From Lepiota brunneoincarnata (Eukaryota > Basidiomycota > Agaricomycetes > Agaricales > Agaricaceae): a stretch of 64,000 nt of DNA. Below, piece after piece: positions 25,828 to 37,895 of this stretch; within the stretch, counting starts at the first letter, position 1, and every line of letters starts with the position of its first letter. Both the position numbers and the translations under genes were made by a program. The notes below the pieces were generated by a model that was not told the DNA's origin, did not search any database, and saw only the letters and a list, made by a program, of their open reading frames with translations. Location of the stretch: the NCBI GenBank assembly GCA_023014365.1, contig JAEBUN010000023.1, positions 744,001 through 808,000 of the forward strand. Direction: 5' to 3'.

Positions 25828-28800
25828 TTACCGCCCAATACCCATCTTCAAACATGCTCCTACAACGTCCACCTCGTTCCACCTGGTTTCTACCTCCGGG
25901 TCGATACCCTCCGCAGGGGCGTTCTTTCGCCTCTGGATATGTATGAGTGTATTCCTGAAGTGCCGTGTTATCAGCTCTGGAAGTTGTACGCCTTCGATGA
26001 GGCCAGGGGGAGCACGCTGTGAAGGGTGAACATCGGGGGAAGAGATGTTGTCAATACTTGAAGTGATGAGTTCCACAAGACTGTTGATAAATTTAGGGGC
26101 AACCTTTCCGCGGATGGTCAGAGTCGGATAGTGAACATGACCTTTGAAACTCATGAGATGACTCACCGCTGGTGCGTCACGGTCGAGATAATAGAGATAT
26201 TGATCAAGAGTATCGCAATACAACTGGATGGTGACGATCTCTTCGATAGCTGAGTTTGCGATACGAAGAGACTTCTGCAGACATTCCAAGACACGTTTGC
26301 TGTCCCGATGGGGATACTGGAGGACGTGTTAGTGGTGGCAGACAATAAGAGTAAGCGATACGAACGGCCTTGACGGTGTCTTCCGATCCATCCTCTTTAG
26401 TCAGTGTACTTTGCGGCTCTCCTTTCTCAGCATTGCTGGGGTCATCCTCCGCGGATGAAGGTGCTGCCTGCCACCACAGATGGCTAGCAAGTGTGACTGC
26501 AGTCGCTTGATGGCTCTTCTTCAAAAGTTTTGCACCGTGTAGAGCTGCTTTGGTAATAAGAGTGTCGTAGTTGTCAACGCCAAAGACTTTGGCGCCTGCC
26601 AGGGTACCAATGATAAGCGTTATCGCTTGTAGTTGAGCGCGGGACTCTGAAATGCTGTCCTCGTATACAGAGAAGGCTTGGACGTAGAAGTCGTAAGTTA
26701 GGTCTTCAAAGCCACACTCGTCTGAGATCTGGGCAGCAAGGAGGAATAACCGCAGGGCAATAGCGGGGGCATCCACTTGTGTTGCTAGTATTGATGTGAG
26801 CTGCCGGAGAAATTTGAGTATTGTGGCAACTTTAGTCTGCCAGTCATTCTCCTAGTATACGTAACGCTCTTTAGCGTGCCTCATGTATTCAGACAATAAG
26901 GACACTCACCACATGCTCCCGGTTCTTATAGCGGCGACAGAGTTTGATTGACGACGTGATAAGTGCGGGAAATGTGAACCGCATTCGGTCACCGCCCGTT
27001 TCGAAATGCCGTCTCGCAGATTGGAGGAGCTGGATAGAAGCACGGGTAAGACAAAAGAAAGGTTTCGTAGCTGTGGATGAGTACCTCAAACTGCACATCC
27101 AAGGACTCGGCTCGGAATAGATGGACCATTCGTGCAACCCATCCTTGCTCCTCCGCCATTTCCTCCCTTTCGACAAAATAGGGGCCCTGTCTCCGAATTT
27201 CCCTGGTGTGAGCTTGTTGCCCATTAGGCACGCTCAGGTTAATTGCAGAGTCGGACTGGTCTTTGATCAGGACATGACACAATTCCAAAACACCGTCAAC
27301 ATCCTCCGGTGTCTCCATTATTGTTTCGTTTTTGAGGACCGATGAAATGATGGAATGTGCTATTGAGCGCCGAGTGGAGAACAATTGTCTTGTCAGTAGC
27401 GGTGCGTAGTTCGGGATGGCAAGTAATGTGAGTACAGATTGATAGGAATTAATGGGTGCGACGAGTAAGGCCGATAAATTCGCCGTCGTGAGTTGTGCGT
27501 GTAGATCCGGGCTAGTGTATGTGTTAGCCAAGATTGTACTTGAAATGTCAGTAAATAAACCCACTTGTCAGCGAACTCGTTGATTTTCTCCGCTGCAAAA
27601 CCTAGAATCTGGTCTACGTACTCTAGCCTATCAGGATAGCAGCTGACAGACAGGTTCGTGAGTGAGACGAGCAGGGCGGTGATGTCCTGGATCGATAAGT
27701 CTGGTCGGGCCTTGCGAAAGGTCAAGGACGAAGAACAATCAAAATTTCTGACGCGCACGTACCTTGATCAGCTCAACCACCTGCTTCCAGAATACCTCGA
27801 AAAGTCGGACGTCCTCTGGTATGCCTCTGAATTTACGAACAGGAGCACCTTCTTTCTCCTTCCCCTTCGTCTCCGCGTTGGGTGATTCGGGAATGGGCGA
27901 CTCTTGCGGCTCAGTGGAAGAACGAGCGGCGGTTGAAGTCCAGGCGTTCGTCTCCGACGATTCAGACGTTGGGGATGGCACCTGATAACTTCCGTTCTGC
28001 CTTGCCTTGGTCTTTTGCGTCTTTACTTTTTCGGCAAGGCGCTTAGCGGCGGCTTCCTCTTGTCGTTTTGTTTCATCTGGGTCCTCGTTTTCTGCCTCTC
28101 GAGCGGCGTACGCCGCAAGCCTATCAATTAGAGCGATGACAATTTGTTTGATGTTAACTTTGGGATGAAGTTGAGCGGTCGCAGAGAGGAAAGGACCAAG
28201 TGTATGAAGATGAAACTCGTCGGTGAAGACCTAGTGACGGTGAGAGACCTGCCAAGATCAGAGTGTTGATCCCAATTTACCTGAATCACGACTTCCATCA
28301 GATACTCCTGAGCGATAACATCCTTACAACTGACAACTTGCTCCAGAATGCTTGGAAGGATGGTTCTTTGATATAGCTCAAGGTCGACACCGTCGAGCTG
28401 ACTGAGCCTAACAAGGTTCGTCCCAACAAGAATACGGAGTTCGCGTCGTTCCAGTTCACGTTTTTCGCGGTCGCGAGAGTGGCCCTGGTGTTGTAGACGA
28501 ACCCAAAGCTTGTTCATCTCAATAAAATTGGTGAGAACAAACGAAATAGAATCCTGTAGACAGCCAGCAGGACTGAAGCGCAGATTTAGGGACAGTAGAG
28601 TAGAGATCTGAACTGGAGGCGCGTACCCTGGTTCAAGCGCAGTTGGCAGGTGGTCTCTCGTTTGGCCGCTAAGGTAGTGCCGCAGGAACAAACCCCTAAT
28701 AGGGTGCAAAACGCCTCGCGACATCTCCATCATGTCCTTCATGATTTCCTTGATAGGTGCGTCCGCTATTGACATGTAGACAGAGCCGACGGTGATCATA

Positions 28801-29231
28801 AGATAAAGACGGGGAACAATGTTGCCCGCGTATTGCACAAGTTCATACAAGTCGGCGAGATGATGTCGGCCTTGCGTATGGGCGTCGTAGAGGTAGTTGG
28901 AAAGATGGCGAAGCGCATCAAACACGGCCATATCTGGAAGTAAACCGGTGAACACTGAGAGCTATGGTCGATGCTGCGATGGACGTACATAGTTCATAGT
29001 ATTGTTTGGGGGACAGCGACGAGGTCCTGAGTTCTGCAAGCATAAGACTAGCGCTTTTAAGGGCGTCCATCAGCTGATCAAGTTCCTGCAGAATATATAT
29101 TAACTAGAGCTGAATAACCCGCTATGCTGAAAGTTGCTTACCAGGTGTCGTTTCATCTGCTGGACCTGGATCTTGACGGTGTTGAGGGCTTCGCTGAGGA
29201 GCTTTCCCTCTTCTGGAGCAGGGAGCGCCAT
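25828..29231 (-). CDS. VPS35: Retromer cargo-recognition subunit Vps35
   Basis: Alpha-solenoid scaffold of retromer, which retrieves receptors from endosomes to the Golgi. I chose the start at 29231 because it gives [20 protein letters not shown] followed by [10 protein letters not shown], the family N-terminus; an upstream in-frame start at 29294 would add a low-complexity leader. The hallmark [18 protein letters not shown], then [20 protein letters not shown] and RHYLSG, correspond to the conserved PRLYLLITVG and RGLFLRNYL region that contacts Vps26. Later exons carry [17 protein letters not shown] and end with CLKMGIGR and a stop at 25828. A charged, low-complexity insert (about 27750-28100; [13 protein letters not shown] and [15 protein letters not shown]) sits in the middle, as in many fungal Vps35 proteins. 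Many short introns; no lesion seen. Confidence 0.94.
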
Positions 29232-30065
29232 TGTTGGATATGTTGTCGTTGCGGACGGTGTGGGCGGGCGACGAGATGTCGTGGGCGGTGTCACCGACGA
29301 TATTGCGACAAGGGGCGTCCTATTTGGTTCGATTTGGTTGCAGCCTCTACTTGCTTAGTCATTCGATCCACATCCACCTATATCCACCCAACCATCCCAA
29401 TCGAGTGCATCGAGCTTTAATTTTGATAAATTTGAAGAGCGAGAGGTAACGGAGGCCGCCAAGCCGGTGCGGGACGCTATCGCCTCTCGGAAAAAGGGCT
29501 GGACTGAACATTCTGAGAGTTTTTTAAAGTTCTATCGTTTTCAGGAACACACAAAAAGAATAACTGTGGCCGTTTGCACGGTCAGCGCGATCAGGAAGCC
29601 GATTTGCCGAAACAATTTGACCGTGCATAGTTAAACCTTGCAATGATGACAAAAGAACGAGTCTCATTGCAGACAGAACAATAACGAGGGCATCGGAGTT
29701 CGAGAACCGGGCTGCCATTTTTAGCACGGAGGTTCCAAAAATGGTAATGGTCGATGGGCTGGCTTTTTGTCTTTGTCGGTCGTCGTGATCCACAGGGCGA
29801 CTAAAAGTAGGACCGAACTCTTAGCCTCCCTAATCTGGGGCCACGCCTCTCTGGCTTATTGTCTCTGGCCTTTCCCTATTTTCCGCCCATACCCATGCTT
29901 CGTATCAAATACAATGAATAGTAACCGTTGCTTCTTTGCTTTTTGTCTCCCCTTGGCCCCTGTGCCTATAAAAGAGGAGGGAAAGGTTAATACAGACTCC
30001 CCCAGGATCTTACAAGAGCCTTTCAGTTCAGCAACTCTTCGTAGCCTTTCATCGCTATTGCTCTT
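29232..30065. promoter_or_regulatory. VPS35 promoter and pheromone-gene upstream region
   Basis: Divergent region between VPS35 (minus) and the pheromone precursor (plus). It holds a strong TATA box near its right end (listed separately). Longer frames on both strands here are low-complexity (for example Gly-rich on the minus strand at 29856-30236) and overlap the pheromone gene in antisense; I do not call them genes. Confidence 0.5.
29967..29974 (+). promoter_or_regulatory. TATA box of the pheromone precursor gene
   Basis: TATAAAAG lies 99 bp upstream of the ATG at 30066. A canonical TATA box this strong is rare elsewhere in the gene-dense arm and fits a small, highly expressed gene. Confidence 0.65.
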
Positions 30066-30194
30066 ATGGATTCTTTCACTCTCGCCAGCATCTTCTCCTT
30101 CGTTTCTACCAAGGAGGAAGACCCCGCCGCCTCCCTCCCCACCGATGAGGAGACCACCGGCTCTGGCAACCCCTCCTACTGTGTTGTCGCTTGA
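30066..30194 (+). CDS. Lipopeptide mating-pheromone precursor (CaaX)
   Basis: A 42-aa intronless ORF, ATG at 30066, TGA at 30192-30194. It begins MDSFT, the start typical of Agaricomycete pheromone precursors (MDxF). The centre is acidic (STKEED, then PTDEE). The C-terminus is SGNPSYCVVA, with a perfect CaaX box (Cys-Val-Val-Ala) immediately before the stop. By family knowledge the Cys is farnesylated and carboxymethylated, -VVA is removed, and an N-terminal cut after a charged pair (here probably within DEE) releases a peptide of about 11-13 residues that activates a STE3-type receptor. No receptor gene is visible in this window. It could belong to the B mating-type locus or be a non-mating-type pheromone-like gene. 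Length, start, acidic core and CaaX together make chance unlikely. Confidence 0.82.
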   Translation: MDSFTLASIFSFVSTKEEDPAASLPTDEETTGSGNPSYCVVA

Positions 30195-30958
30195 GATACT
30201 CGCGCAACGTACCCGCTCATGATTGCATGATATCATGGTCAGCTTCCTCCCGGATTTCTTCCCCCCCCCTCATCACCGGCTGACACCCACCCCTTAGTCT
30301 ATCATTATTCGTTCATTCACATCAGCATTTCGGATTTCACATTCGCATTCACTTGTACACCACCATCATACCACTGGCGTTTGTTGGGGAGAATTATATA
30401 GCGCGTCAGCAACTGTTTGACGACGTTCAAGTATCCGTACTTATCTTCGTTTTCGTCTCATAATGTGTTCGATGGAGCCACAATTGGGTTGGAACACACA
30501 TTTTGTATTATTAGACAATTGCATAAAATTATTATGCCTTTCAAACTATCAGTCACTCGTTTACGCGCGAGTACTATTTATTGTGAGTACCTGCAAGAAA
30601 CAATAAATCTGTAATAACTGTGAATATGAGATGATGACTCTGGTATAAACAGGGCTCACCTCAGTCACTCGTTTACGTGCAAGTACTGAGGGGAGCATCC
30701 GTGAACTGTCTGTAATATATATCTACACATCTAAAAGGATAAGGGGGGAGCTATAAAGGTGTCACAAAGGGAAGAAGTATAAGGCCAAGGGACATATTTG
30801 ATAAATGAGCAAGGCTGTTGAATATGTCATGTCCAAGGGGATTGTGGGTCCACAACCCTGCCATGTATTTGCGTTCCAACTGTAAGGATGTGCACTTGGG
30901 GGCATCCTTCACTAGGTATGAGGGTGCCTTGAAGGAACACAAGTGAACAGAACCAACA
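30195..30958. other. Gene-free transition into the repeat block; probable copia LTR
   Basis: No gene. A 26-bp sequence (AGTCACTCGTTTACG, then YGCRAGTACT) occurs twice, at 30551-30576 and 30663-30688. The minus-strand sequence beginning TGTTGGTTCTG at 30958 may be an LTR of the copia remnant on its right, but no matching second LTR, TSD or far boundary could be fixed. Confidence 0.4.
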
Positions 30959-31056
30959 TCTATTTGGGGGGGGACTGAGGAACTTGACCCTTCCTAGCTA
31001 CTATATACATGAGGTAGCAGATTCTAATAGATGCCATGTTGAAGAAGTGTGAATCC

Positions 31057-31087
31057 TGGTGTAAGCCAGGTCCATGGGCTTACACCA
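31057..31087. repeat. Perfect 11-bp inverted repeat (hairpin)
   Basis: TGGTGTAAGCC, a 9-nt spacer, then GGCTTACACCA. It lies just past the end of the copia RNase H reading frame and includes the last codons of that frame. It could be the LTR/PPT border of the copia element or a transposon footprint. Confidence 0.55.
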
Positions 31088-31466
31088 ACACAAGGCCAAG
31101 ACCATGAGTGAAGTGCTTGACTTTGGGTGATGGTAATGCCTTGGTGAAAATGTTGGCTACCATTTCTTCAGTAGGGCAGTAGATGAGCACAAGCTTGCTG
31201 ACTTGGATGGTCCACCAGATAAAGTGGTAGCATATATTGATATGTTTGGTTTGAGTGTAAAATTGGTGATCTTGAGTGAGTGCAATTGCTGATTGGTTGT
31301 TGGATAAGAGGGGGGTAGGTTTTGGTTGTATGTTAAAAATCTGTATGATGAGGGAATGAAGCCAGAGGGCTTCCTTAGTAGTGTGAGTGGCTGCCACATA
31401 CTCTGACTCCATAGTAGGCAGGGTAACCAGCTCCTATCATTTGGCACTCCATGAAACAGTGCCACT
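31080..31466 (-). pseudogene. Ty1/copia retrotransposon remnant: RNase H C-terminus
   Basis: The minus strand reads GTVSWSAK, in-frame stops, then ELVTLPTMESEYVAATHTTK and EALWLHSLI, followed by SNNQSAIALTQD and VANIFTKALPSPK. These are the RNase H motifs of copia-type elements (the xxEAEYxA, NQSAI and IFTKAL blocks). Everything upstream (reverse transcriptase, integrase, gag) is missing, replaced at about 31467-31477 by an LTR fragment of the A/B family. A dead fragment. Confidence 0.82.
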
Positions 31467-31476
31467 GTTGATAATA

Positions 31477-31584
31477 TGTACTGTCCTTGTGCAGCCTTGA
31501 CCATGATGCATATCCTAGCTGATGACATCCTGCTACTATTTCTATCTTACAATGAGTTACTGTCCTCATTCTCCATTCCACTGC
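31477..31584 (-). repeat. LTR fragment G, left part (A/B family), broken by H and B
   Basis: Sequence from about 31477 (GTCCTTGTGCAGCCTTGACC) to the ACTGC at 31580-31584 matches the middle of the A/B-family LTR in reverse orientation. Its continuation lies at 59354-59697, on the far side of B and H. The left end of G is missing at the copia junction. Confidence 0.75.
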
Positions 31585-31587
31585 TGT

Positions 31588-32248
31588 TGTTATGATCCTT
31601 GCTCCTTCTGTATCCAAAGATAACTGGAGAAGGCCTTCAATCACTCTACAAGGTGTCTGAGACAGTTGGCCTTGCAGAGCTTAGTGGATCATGCTCAATG
31701 AGATAATGAGGGAACATGCCAAGTTAAGGCAGAGAGGGGTTAATGACTGCTGTTAACAAGATTAAAGCTTAAGGCTTTAATCTCTACTTGTACAAGCCTT
31801 TATATACCTATGAGATACCATATACTTGTTATAGGTTATTGGACTATTCTACTTGTCCTGCGCAGCCTTGACCATGATGTGCATCCTAGCTGATGGCATC
31901 CTACTGCTATTCTTATCTTACAATGAGTTACTGTCCTTGTTCTCCATTCCACTGCTGTGCAATATTCCATCGCTTTCTCCTGACTCATAATTCTCTTCTC
32001 CCGATCCTATCTCCATGGATCCTTCTCCATTCTCACTCTCCATTCTCTTTGTGCTTCCATCTGTGTTGGAGGCTGGATCAGTTGATCCATAGCTATCTCC
32101 TTTGTCCTCAGGGTATTCCAGAATATCCTCCAAGGTTATCTCCATCCCTGCATCTCTTGCCAGGTCCTGCATGGTGTTATAGTATTCCCCTTCTTCGTCT
32201 TCATATTCCTGTACTTGTAGCTGATCTGTGGTCTCCTATACCCATCTT
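31588..32248 (-). repeat. B 3' LTR, major part
   Basis: Begins TGTTATGATCC at 31588, right after the target copy GCTGT, and is cut by element C at ATCTT (32244-32248). Minus-strand reading contains the acidic LTR-encoded ORF end (31918-32172). Confidence 0.85.
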
Positions 32249-32911
32249 TGTCATATCCATGCCAACTCAGAGTCTAATCATTTAAACTTTGGCTTCTCAA
32301 CTCCATGTGTGTTCCACACAACAACCCTCTGCCCTCTGACTCAGCCCCAACTTGCTCTGACTGCAACCCACTGCCCTGATCACGTGACCACCTCCACACG
32401 TGCTGTGGTCACCTGACCCTCGGTGTCTCTATTTCCCAGTCTCCATTTTCCATCCATAGTCAAGATACGTTATCAGTCTCCATACCTGTACCAGTTTCCA
32501 TTCCATTTGTAATCCATTTGTAATCCATTTGTAACTATATTGGTCTCCAGCTTTGCTCCACACGTAGTCAGTACAAGTCATAGTTCGTAAGGCCAGTAGT
32601 ATATATACCATAGGTACTTGGCTTGTACTCTTCAGTCTGATAATCAAATTGAGTAGTGGACCAGCTCCCTGTTCCATATCCTCTCCTCTTTTCTACCTTG
32701 CTCCGCTTCAGCTCCAACTTCCTGAAATATGGACTAGGACAGCAGGAAGGCACAGCATATATGCTGAGGCCACAAGTCCAACTCCCCACCTGAAGTACTC
32801 CACCTCAGTCCCAAAGTCTACATACTGACTTTGCCCTGTCCCCTGGTTACCTTATACCAAGGATACCACCCCAACCCTCTGCTTTGGACCCAATCTGCAC
32901 CAGCTCTAACA
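32249..32911 (+). repeat. C 5' LTR (663 bp)
   Basis: Starts TGTCATATCCATGCC right after ATCTT and ends CAGCTCTAACA. It contains a 13-bp motif repeated three times (CCATTTGTAAT/C near 32505-32540). The sequence after it (GTATTATCAGACTC) only weakly resembles a tRNA-Met primer site, so I do not call a PBS. Confidence 0.9.
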
Positions 32912-33344
32912 GTATTATCAGACTCAAACTCCTCCTGTCCACCACATCCTGATCTTTTCTAACCATGGTCTCTTGAACAGTTACCTGTACCCGCACTCTG
33001 GTAGCTCCAGCCACTCGCCATAGCAAATGCATCATTCGACAACCTCCTTCCAAGGAACTGCAACCTGACTCCCTGAGGGCTTCTTGCTCTCGCCAACAAT
33101 CTATCGCACCCTCGACTCCAGACCGGTTCTCTGAAGATATACAACCTTCATTATTCCAGACTCCTGATGGCCCCGATAATGGCCCTGACCCCAATCCTGA
33201 TCCCAGTGACCCTGGTGATCCCAACAACTACCCTGACAATGGGGACAGGCCCCCGGGTGACAACGAACCATCAGACAACAATGACAGCAATAACAACATC
33301 CCACCTGGCAACAACTGAGATGACCATGATCAACTTCTACTCTG

Positions 33345-34294
33345 AGTTTTCCAATGCATAGCTGATCAAATGGATGGCCATGGGAACTCTCAAGCCCCAC
33401 AGCCTCCTTGAACTCCCTGTACCAAAGCTCACAAACCTGACATCTTTACAGGTTCCAACCCCGCCAAACTCAAACCCTTCCTCTTCCAATATTGGCTCTA
33501 CTTCCATACTAACCTGGCCCAGTTTGCTATCCCCACCACCAAGGTCAACTTCACGTTGACGTACCTTATGAGCATGGTCCAGCAACACTTCAAAATCAGC
33601 CTTGACTGAGGCCAACAACCATGGAATAATGCATGACTGGATTGAGGACTGGGACCAGTTCACCCTGGAACTGCAGATCCAACTGGAGAAGCTGCTGAGC
33701 AGCTCGACTCCCTCTGAATGTGCTATGACAAGAAGATTGCCATCTACAATGTCAACTTTCTCCACCTAGCTGACCAACTCTGCTGGGGTGACAAAGTATT
33801 TTGTCACCAGCTACTACAAAGGCCTCCCCAACTGCATCCAGGACATCCTGGCCAATTGGCCCGATGGCAAACCTGACACCTTCATCAAAATGCGAGCAGC
33901 AGCAATGAAGATCGACGCTTGCTATTGGGAATGCCAACACAAGAAGGCCTGCGCCAAAGCCGCTTCAGACCCGACCACCTCTAGGAAACCTGGAGGTAAC
34001 CCATCCCCTTCTACCTCGACCAACCTGCAACCTGCTGCCAAGCCTGCCAATAATAACAAAGGCAGCACCCCCAACAACAACTTCAAGGGCAATCCACCCA
34101 ATCTGCCCGCTGGTCAGAAATTGGCCCCACCCAAATCCGACCTTACTAGTAAACTTGGTAAGGATGGTAAATTAACCCCTGAGGAATGTCAAGGACGTTT
34201 CAACAATAACCTCTGCCTTGTCTGCGCAGATCCCAATCACAGGGCTGCCAACTGTGACAAGAAGAAATTCCCTGATGCCAAGGCTAAAGGCTGA
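33345..34294 (+). pseudogene. C gag remnant with zinc knuckle
   Basis: Frame pieces read KAHKPDIFTGSNPAKLKPFL, FQYWLYFHTNLAQFAI, KVNFTLTYLMSMVQQHF, with stops, then FVTSYYKGLPNCIQDILANW. The C-terminal zinc knuckle is CLVCADPNHRAANC (CX2CX4HX4C). This is the Retrotrans_gag layout (PDxFxGxxPxxLxxFLFQ). Broken by several stops. Confidence 0.75.
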
Positions 34295-34527
34295 CAGGCT
34301 CAGCTCCCTGAGACAGACACACCAGCTCTCCCAAGCTCAGAAAAATAGTCAGCAGTCCTCAGGCCTCTGCACAGACTGAGGATCGCATTGAACTCTGCTG
34401 TGTTCCAGAGAGTTTCTGTCTCAATGCGTCCACTCTTTCTGACCTGAACTCCTTTCATATCACATTAACTTCTCCCTTAGTTACTTCTTTATCTTCTGTT
34501 TCCACTTCCGTACTCTCCACTTCGGAG

Positions 34528-36536
34528 ATGCTTTCTACAACAGACAATGTAGTTAGTTCTGATTTCTCTTCTCTTTCTCCTTTCAAAGCTCTTGTTGATA
34601 GTGGTTCTACTCACTGTTTTGTGGACTCATCTTTTGTTCATTCTCATAGTATTCCAACCTTGTCCATCCCAGCTATTGAACTTCAGTTATTTGATGGGAC
34701 CTCAAATGCCTACATTATGGAGCTTGCGCAACTGCCTGTATCTTTCCCCTCCAGTAAATCTATTATCTTGGACACTTATGTCACCCAGCTTGACTCTTCC
34801 TATTCTGTAGTCTTAGGACACAACTGGCTCACCCACTACAATCTGTTGATTGACTGGGCTTTGGGCAGTATCACTTTCTGGCCATCCCTACTCAAGAATC
34901 CTGCTTCTGCCTCTACCTGCATCACACCTGCATTGGCCCCGCCTACAGCCAACCCTGACTCTCCTGACCTAGGTTCACCACCCCTGTCTGGGACCTCGTC
35001 CCAACCTGTCCCCATTGTGAAACCACATATCTCCCTGATAAATGCTCCTGCCTTTATCCACGCTGCCAAGCTCCCTGGCTCCCAACAATTCCGAATCAAC
35101 CTCTCTGCCACCTCTGCATTGGCCACATCTTCTTCTGTCTCTGAAGACCTGGCTGACCTCTTATCCATTCCCGAGGAATACCACAAGTTTGCTGATGTTT
35201 TCAGTAAATTGCATGCTGACACACTTGCTCCACACCTGCCCTTACGACCTCCAGATTAACCTTGAGGACGGTGGCCAGCCTCTGGTCGGTACTATTTACT
35301 CCCTTTCATAATCAGAGCTTGGAGCTCTACGTGACTTCATTGACGAACATTTATCTATTGGCTTCATTCACTCCTCCACTTCTCCTCATGGAGCCCCAGT
35401 CCTCTTTGTCAAGAAAAAGGATGGCTCCCTCCATTTATGTGTTGATTTTAGAGGTCTCAACTGTATTACCAAGAAGGATCACTACCCCCTTCTGCTCATC
35501 TCTGACCTCTTAGACTCCCCTTGCAAAGCCCGCGTATATACCAAAATCGACCTCCATCACACTTACCATCTTCTCTGCATTACTGACAGTGATGAATGGA
35601 AGACCACCTTTTGGACCTGCTACGGCTCCTTTGAATGGATGGTTATGCTTTTTGGCTTCACCAATGCCCCCACTACCTTCCAGCGGTTCATGAATGATAT
35701 ATTCAAGGACATGCTTGATGTCTGCATTACTATCTATCTTGACAATATTCTGATATACTCTGACAATCATAGTATCCATCATGACCAAGTCAAGGAGGTC
35801 CTCAAGTAGCTTCACCAAAATGGTCTATACGCCTGCCCCAACAAATGCCAGTTCCACTCTGACACAGTGGAGTACCTTGGCTACATTCTTTCCCCTGATG
35901 GTCTCCAAATGGACCAATCTAAGGTCAAGACCATCCAGGAGTGGCCTGAGCCTAAGAAAGTCAAGGACATCCAGTCCTTCTTAGGTTTTGCCAATTTCTA
36001 CCATTGCTTCATTCACAGTTACTCCGACATCATTGTTCCGCTCACTCACCTCACCTGCAAAGACGTGAAATGGAATTTCACTGACGAATGTTGCAAAGCC
36101 TTTAACTTCCTGAAGAAAGCATTCATATCTGCTCCTGTCCTCACTCCTTGGGCCCCTGACACTCAGATCATTGTTGAGACTGACACCTCTGACTATGCCC
36201 TTGCGGCTATCCTCTCTATCATCACTGATGATGGGGAGGTCCACCCTGTTGAATTCCATTCCTGCACCTTTAACATGGCCAAACTCAATTATGACACCCA
36301 TGACAAGGAACTCCTGGTGATATTTGAAGCTTTTTGCATCTGGCGGCACTACCTAGAAGGTGCCCCCCTTACTATTGATGTAGTCACCAACCACAAAAAC
36401 CTCAAATACTTCTGCACCACCAAAATCCTCACTCGCTGCCAAGCTTGTTGGTCCAAGTTCCTGTCCCAATTCCACCTTGTCATCCGTTTCTGACCCGGCC
36501 ACCTTGGCACCAAGCCTGATGCCCTAACTAGATGAT
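34528..36536 (+). pseudogene. C protease, reverse transcriptase and RNase H remnant
   Basis: Aspartic protease motif LVDSGSTHCFVDSSF near 34590. RT pieces: LVGTIYSLS, GFIHSSTSPHGAPVLFVKKK, YTKIDLHHTYH, CYGSFEWMVMLFGFTNAP, and YLDNILIYS in place of YxDDILIYS (Asp to Asn, a G-to-A transition at the active site). RNase H: IIVETDTSDYALAAILS, LNYDTHDKELLVIFEAF, HLGTKPDALTR. Frame breaks and stops at about 35258, 35310 and 35806. Confidence 0.82.
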
Positions 36537-36789
36537 GGGACATCTACCCTAAAGGGGGGAATAGCGACTATGCATCAGTCAACCTGCACAATTTCTGACC
36601 CATATTCACCCATGAACAGCTTGCAGCCTCTGTCCGCACCACCACTCTTTACGCCCCTTCCCTTTGCGCAGCTGTAGTCATGGATCTCGACCAGCTACAC
36701 CACGACATTCTTGCTGCTCTACCAGTGGATCCGACCAGCCTCTGCCCATCTTGCTAGCCCAGAGGGCTGTTGGTCAGTTAATGATAAAG

Positions 36790-37895
36790 GTTTCCTCCTC
36801 TTAGACGACAGAATCTACATCCCCAATGCTGACAATCTCTGACTTTGGGTCCTCCAGTACAAGCACGATCATGTCCTAGCCAGCCACTTTGGTCAGAATA
36901 AAACGCTGGAACTCATCTGGCGCGAATACACCTGGCCTAGTGTCTGCACCTTCATCAAGGATTTCTGTAAGTCTTGTGTCACCTGTATGAGGTCTAAACC
37001 CCAGCGCCACCACCCCTACGGTCTCTTCAAGCAACTCCCCATCCCTGAACGCCCTTGGAATTCAATCTCCATGGACTTCATTGAGAAACTCCCCACCTCC
37101 TCCAGCTACAATGCCATCCTAATAATAGTTGACAGACTCACCAAGCAATCCTTATTCATCCCCACCTACAATACCATCACCTCCTCTGACCTTGCCTGCC
37201 TATTTGTCCTCCACATCTTCTCCAAGCACAGCGTACCTGAACATGTTACCTCTGACTGCGGCTCCAAATTTGTTTCTCACTTCTTCTGCTCATTGGGACA
37301 AGCCCTTGACATGAAACTACACTTCACTTTGGGCTACCACCCAGAAGGTGACAGACAGATGGAACACACCAACCAGACCTTGGAACAATATCTCCGGGTC
37401 TATTGTAACTACCAACAGGACAATTGGTCCGAATTACTACCACTAGCTGAGTTTGCTTACAACAACGCTCCTAGTGCCACCACCGGTATCTTCCCATTCT
37501 TCACTAATAAAGGATACCATCCAAACATCACAGTTCATCCTGAACGCGATCTCACCTCCACTCAGGCCCACCATTTTGCTGTTGATCTCAATGCCCTACA
37601 TACCACCTTGAAGTCTGAAATAGCACTAGCCCAGCAATGCTATCAGACCTCCGCCGACGCCCACCAACTCCCCACCCCAGACTTCAAGGTTGGACAAAAG
37701 GTATTTGTAAAAGCCCAATTCTTCCACACCACCCGTCCTTCCAAAAAACTCTCCTGAAAAGTTCCTTGGGCCTTATGAGATCATTGCACAAGCAGGTACC
37801 CACTCCTTTACACTCCGACTTCCTGACTCCATGCGTGGAGTACACTCCATCTTCCACATTTCCATGCTTGAACTGGCTATGCCTAACACCATACC
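36790..37895 (+). pseudogene. C integrase remnant
   Basis: H2C2 zinc region (HDHVLASHFGQNKTLEL, FCKSCVTCMRSKPQ). Catalytic core ISMDFIEKLPTSSSYNAI, SDCGSKFVSHFF, YHPEGDRQMEHTNQTLEQY (DDE positions identifiable), then PDFKVGQKVFVKAQFF. Elements D' and a frame break separate it from the chromodomain-like end. Confidence 0.8.

Noticed and set aside
29767..30236. Plus-strand 151-codon and minus-strand 126-codon frames overlapping the pheromone gene
   Set aside because: Low-complexity Pro/Ser and Gly-rich translations in other frames; the 42-codon CaaX ORF explains the region better.
32912..32930. tRNA-Met primer-binding site after the 5' LTR of element C
   Set aside because: GTATTATCAGACTC matches the usual TGGTATCAGAGC too poorly to call.
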